Source: an uncultured Flavobacteriales bacterium (lineage in GTDB: Bacteria; Bacteroidota; Bacteroidia; Flavobacteriales; BACL11). From it: DNA of 6,724 nt. A program made the translations under genes and the position numbers. This document shows, in pieces, positions 6,585 to 6,724 of the stretch (the first letter of the stretch is position 1; each line of letters begins with the position of its first letter). Below the pieces are notes generated by a model. That model worked only from the letters and a program-made list of their open reading frames with translations, was not told where the DNA came from and searched no databases. Location: positions 1 through 6,724 of the forward strand of contig CAJWUS010000073.1 of NCBI GenBank assembly GCA_913047525.1. The letters run 5' to 3'.

Positions 6585-6622
6585 TTTCAGCCTCTTAAAG
6601 TAAATATAATAGATGGCTGAAA
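6585..6622. repeat. Inverted repeat / potential hairpin upstream of nadA
   Basis: TTTCAGCC (6585-6592) and GGCTGAAA (6615-6622) are perfect reverse complements. An inner TCT/AGA pair (6593-6595 with 6611-6613) extends the stem past a one-base bulge. The loop between is about 15 bases and AT-rich. On the minus strand the stem is preceded by T residues but not followed by a T-run, and on the plus strand it is followed by A residues. It is therefore not a textbook intrinsic terminator in either direction. Lying between an upstream minus-strand stop (6664) and nadA (6476), it could end the upstream transcript, act as an operator, or be a leader structure. Confidence 0.5.
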
Positions 6623-6663
6623 AAAATTGTAAAGAAGGTAGGAATAACAAAAAGCATAAGCTA

Positions 6664-6724
6664 TCATCCTGCTATCCTATGAAGTCTCTGAATATCAACA
6701 ACCTTTATATCCTTTTTAACAATA
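6664..6724 (-). CDS. Partial CDS, C-terminal end of an unidentified protein
   Basis: Reading into the window from its right edge on the minus strand, one frame gives IVKKDIKVVDIQRLHRIAG and then TGA (6664-6666). The mix of charged and aliphatic residues looks like a genuine soluble protein end, unlike the neighbouring frames. Only 19 residues are visible and I do not recognise the family. If real, the gene is oriented like nadA and ends 187 bases before it. A competing plus-strand frame from an ATG at 6613 is also open to the window edge, but its product is poor in protein-like character. Confidence 0.4.
   Translation of the reverse strand, partial: IVKKDIKVVDIQRLHRIAG

Noticed and set aside
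6613..6724. Plus-strand open frame from ATG at 6613 to the window edge
   Set aside because: It starts inside the inverted repeat, its product is not protein-like, and the opposite strand offers a more convincing coding end.

Overview
The window looks like chromosomal DNA of a Bacteroidota member, most likely a flavobacterium-like organism. The genome is AT-rich. Starts are preceded by A/T-rich leaders rather than strong Shine-Dalgarno sites, and the best promoter-like elements match the Bacteroidota -7 consensus TAnnTTTG. The proteins (tryptophanase, U32 protein with a small ferredoxin, PdxH, NadB, NadA) all read as Bacteroidota-type housekeeping or semi-accessory enzymes. This assignment is inferred from sequence style; no database search was possible.

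Layout. At 1-49 (minus) is the first 16 codons of a gene whose N-terminus resembles molybdopterin molybdotransferase MoeA. A 335-base AT-rich gap follows (50-384). It contains a short sequence that looks like the 3' end of a tRNA (about 267-291) followed by a T-run, with no 5' half. At 385-1849 (minus) lies a two-gene unit, a U32-family protein followed with an 8-base overlap by a single-cluster [4Fe-4S] ferredoxin. A 114-base divergent intergenic region separates this from tryptophanase on the plus strand (1964-3358). Tryptophanase converges, with a 21-base gap, on a tightly packed minus-strand operon transcribed nadA -> nadB -> pdxH (6476 to 3380), in which both junctions are 4-base ATGA overlaps. 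Beyond nadA are an inverted repeat (6585-6622) and what looks like the C-terminal end of a further minus-strand gene (6664-6724).

How the genes work together. NadB oxidises L-aspartate to iminoaspartate, and NadA condenses that with dihydroxyacetone phosphate to quinolinate, the committed steps of de novo NAD synthesis; nadC is not in the window. PdxH makes pyridoxal 5'-phosphate, the cofactor of the convergent tryptophanase, which splits tryptophan into indole, pyruvate and ammonia. The right half is thus a small NAD/PLP cofactor block facing a PLP enzyme. The left pair probably acts in oxygen-independent RNA hydroxylation or a related Fe-S-dependent modification. The pdxH-nadB-nadA block is visibly more AT-rich in places than the U32 gene. 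I saw no clearly new system: no CRISPR array, intact mobile element or toxin-antitoxin pair. The most interesting items are the tRNA-like scar, the ferredoxin-U32 coupling and the PLP/NAD gene grouping.
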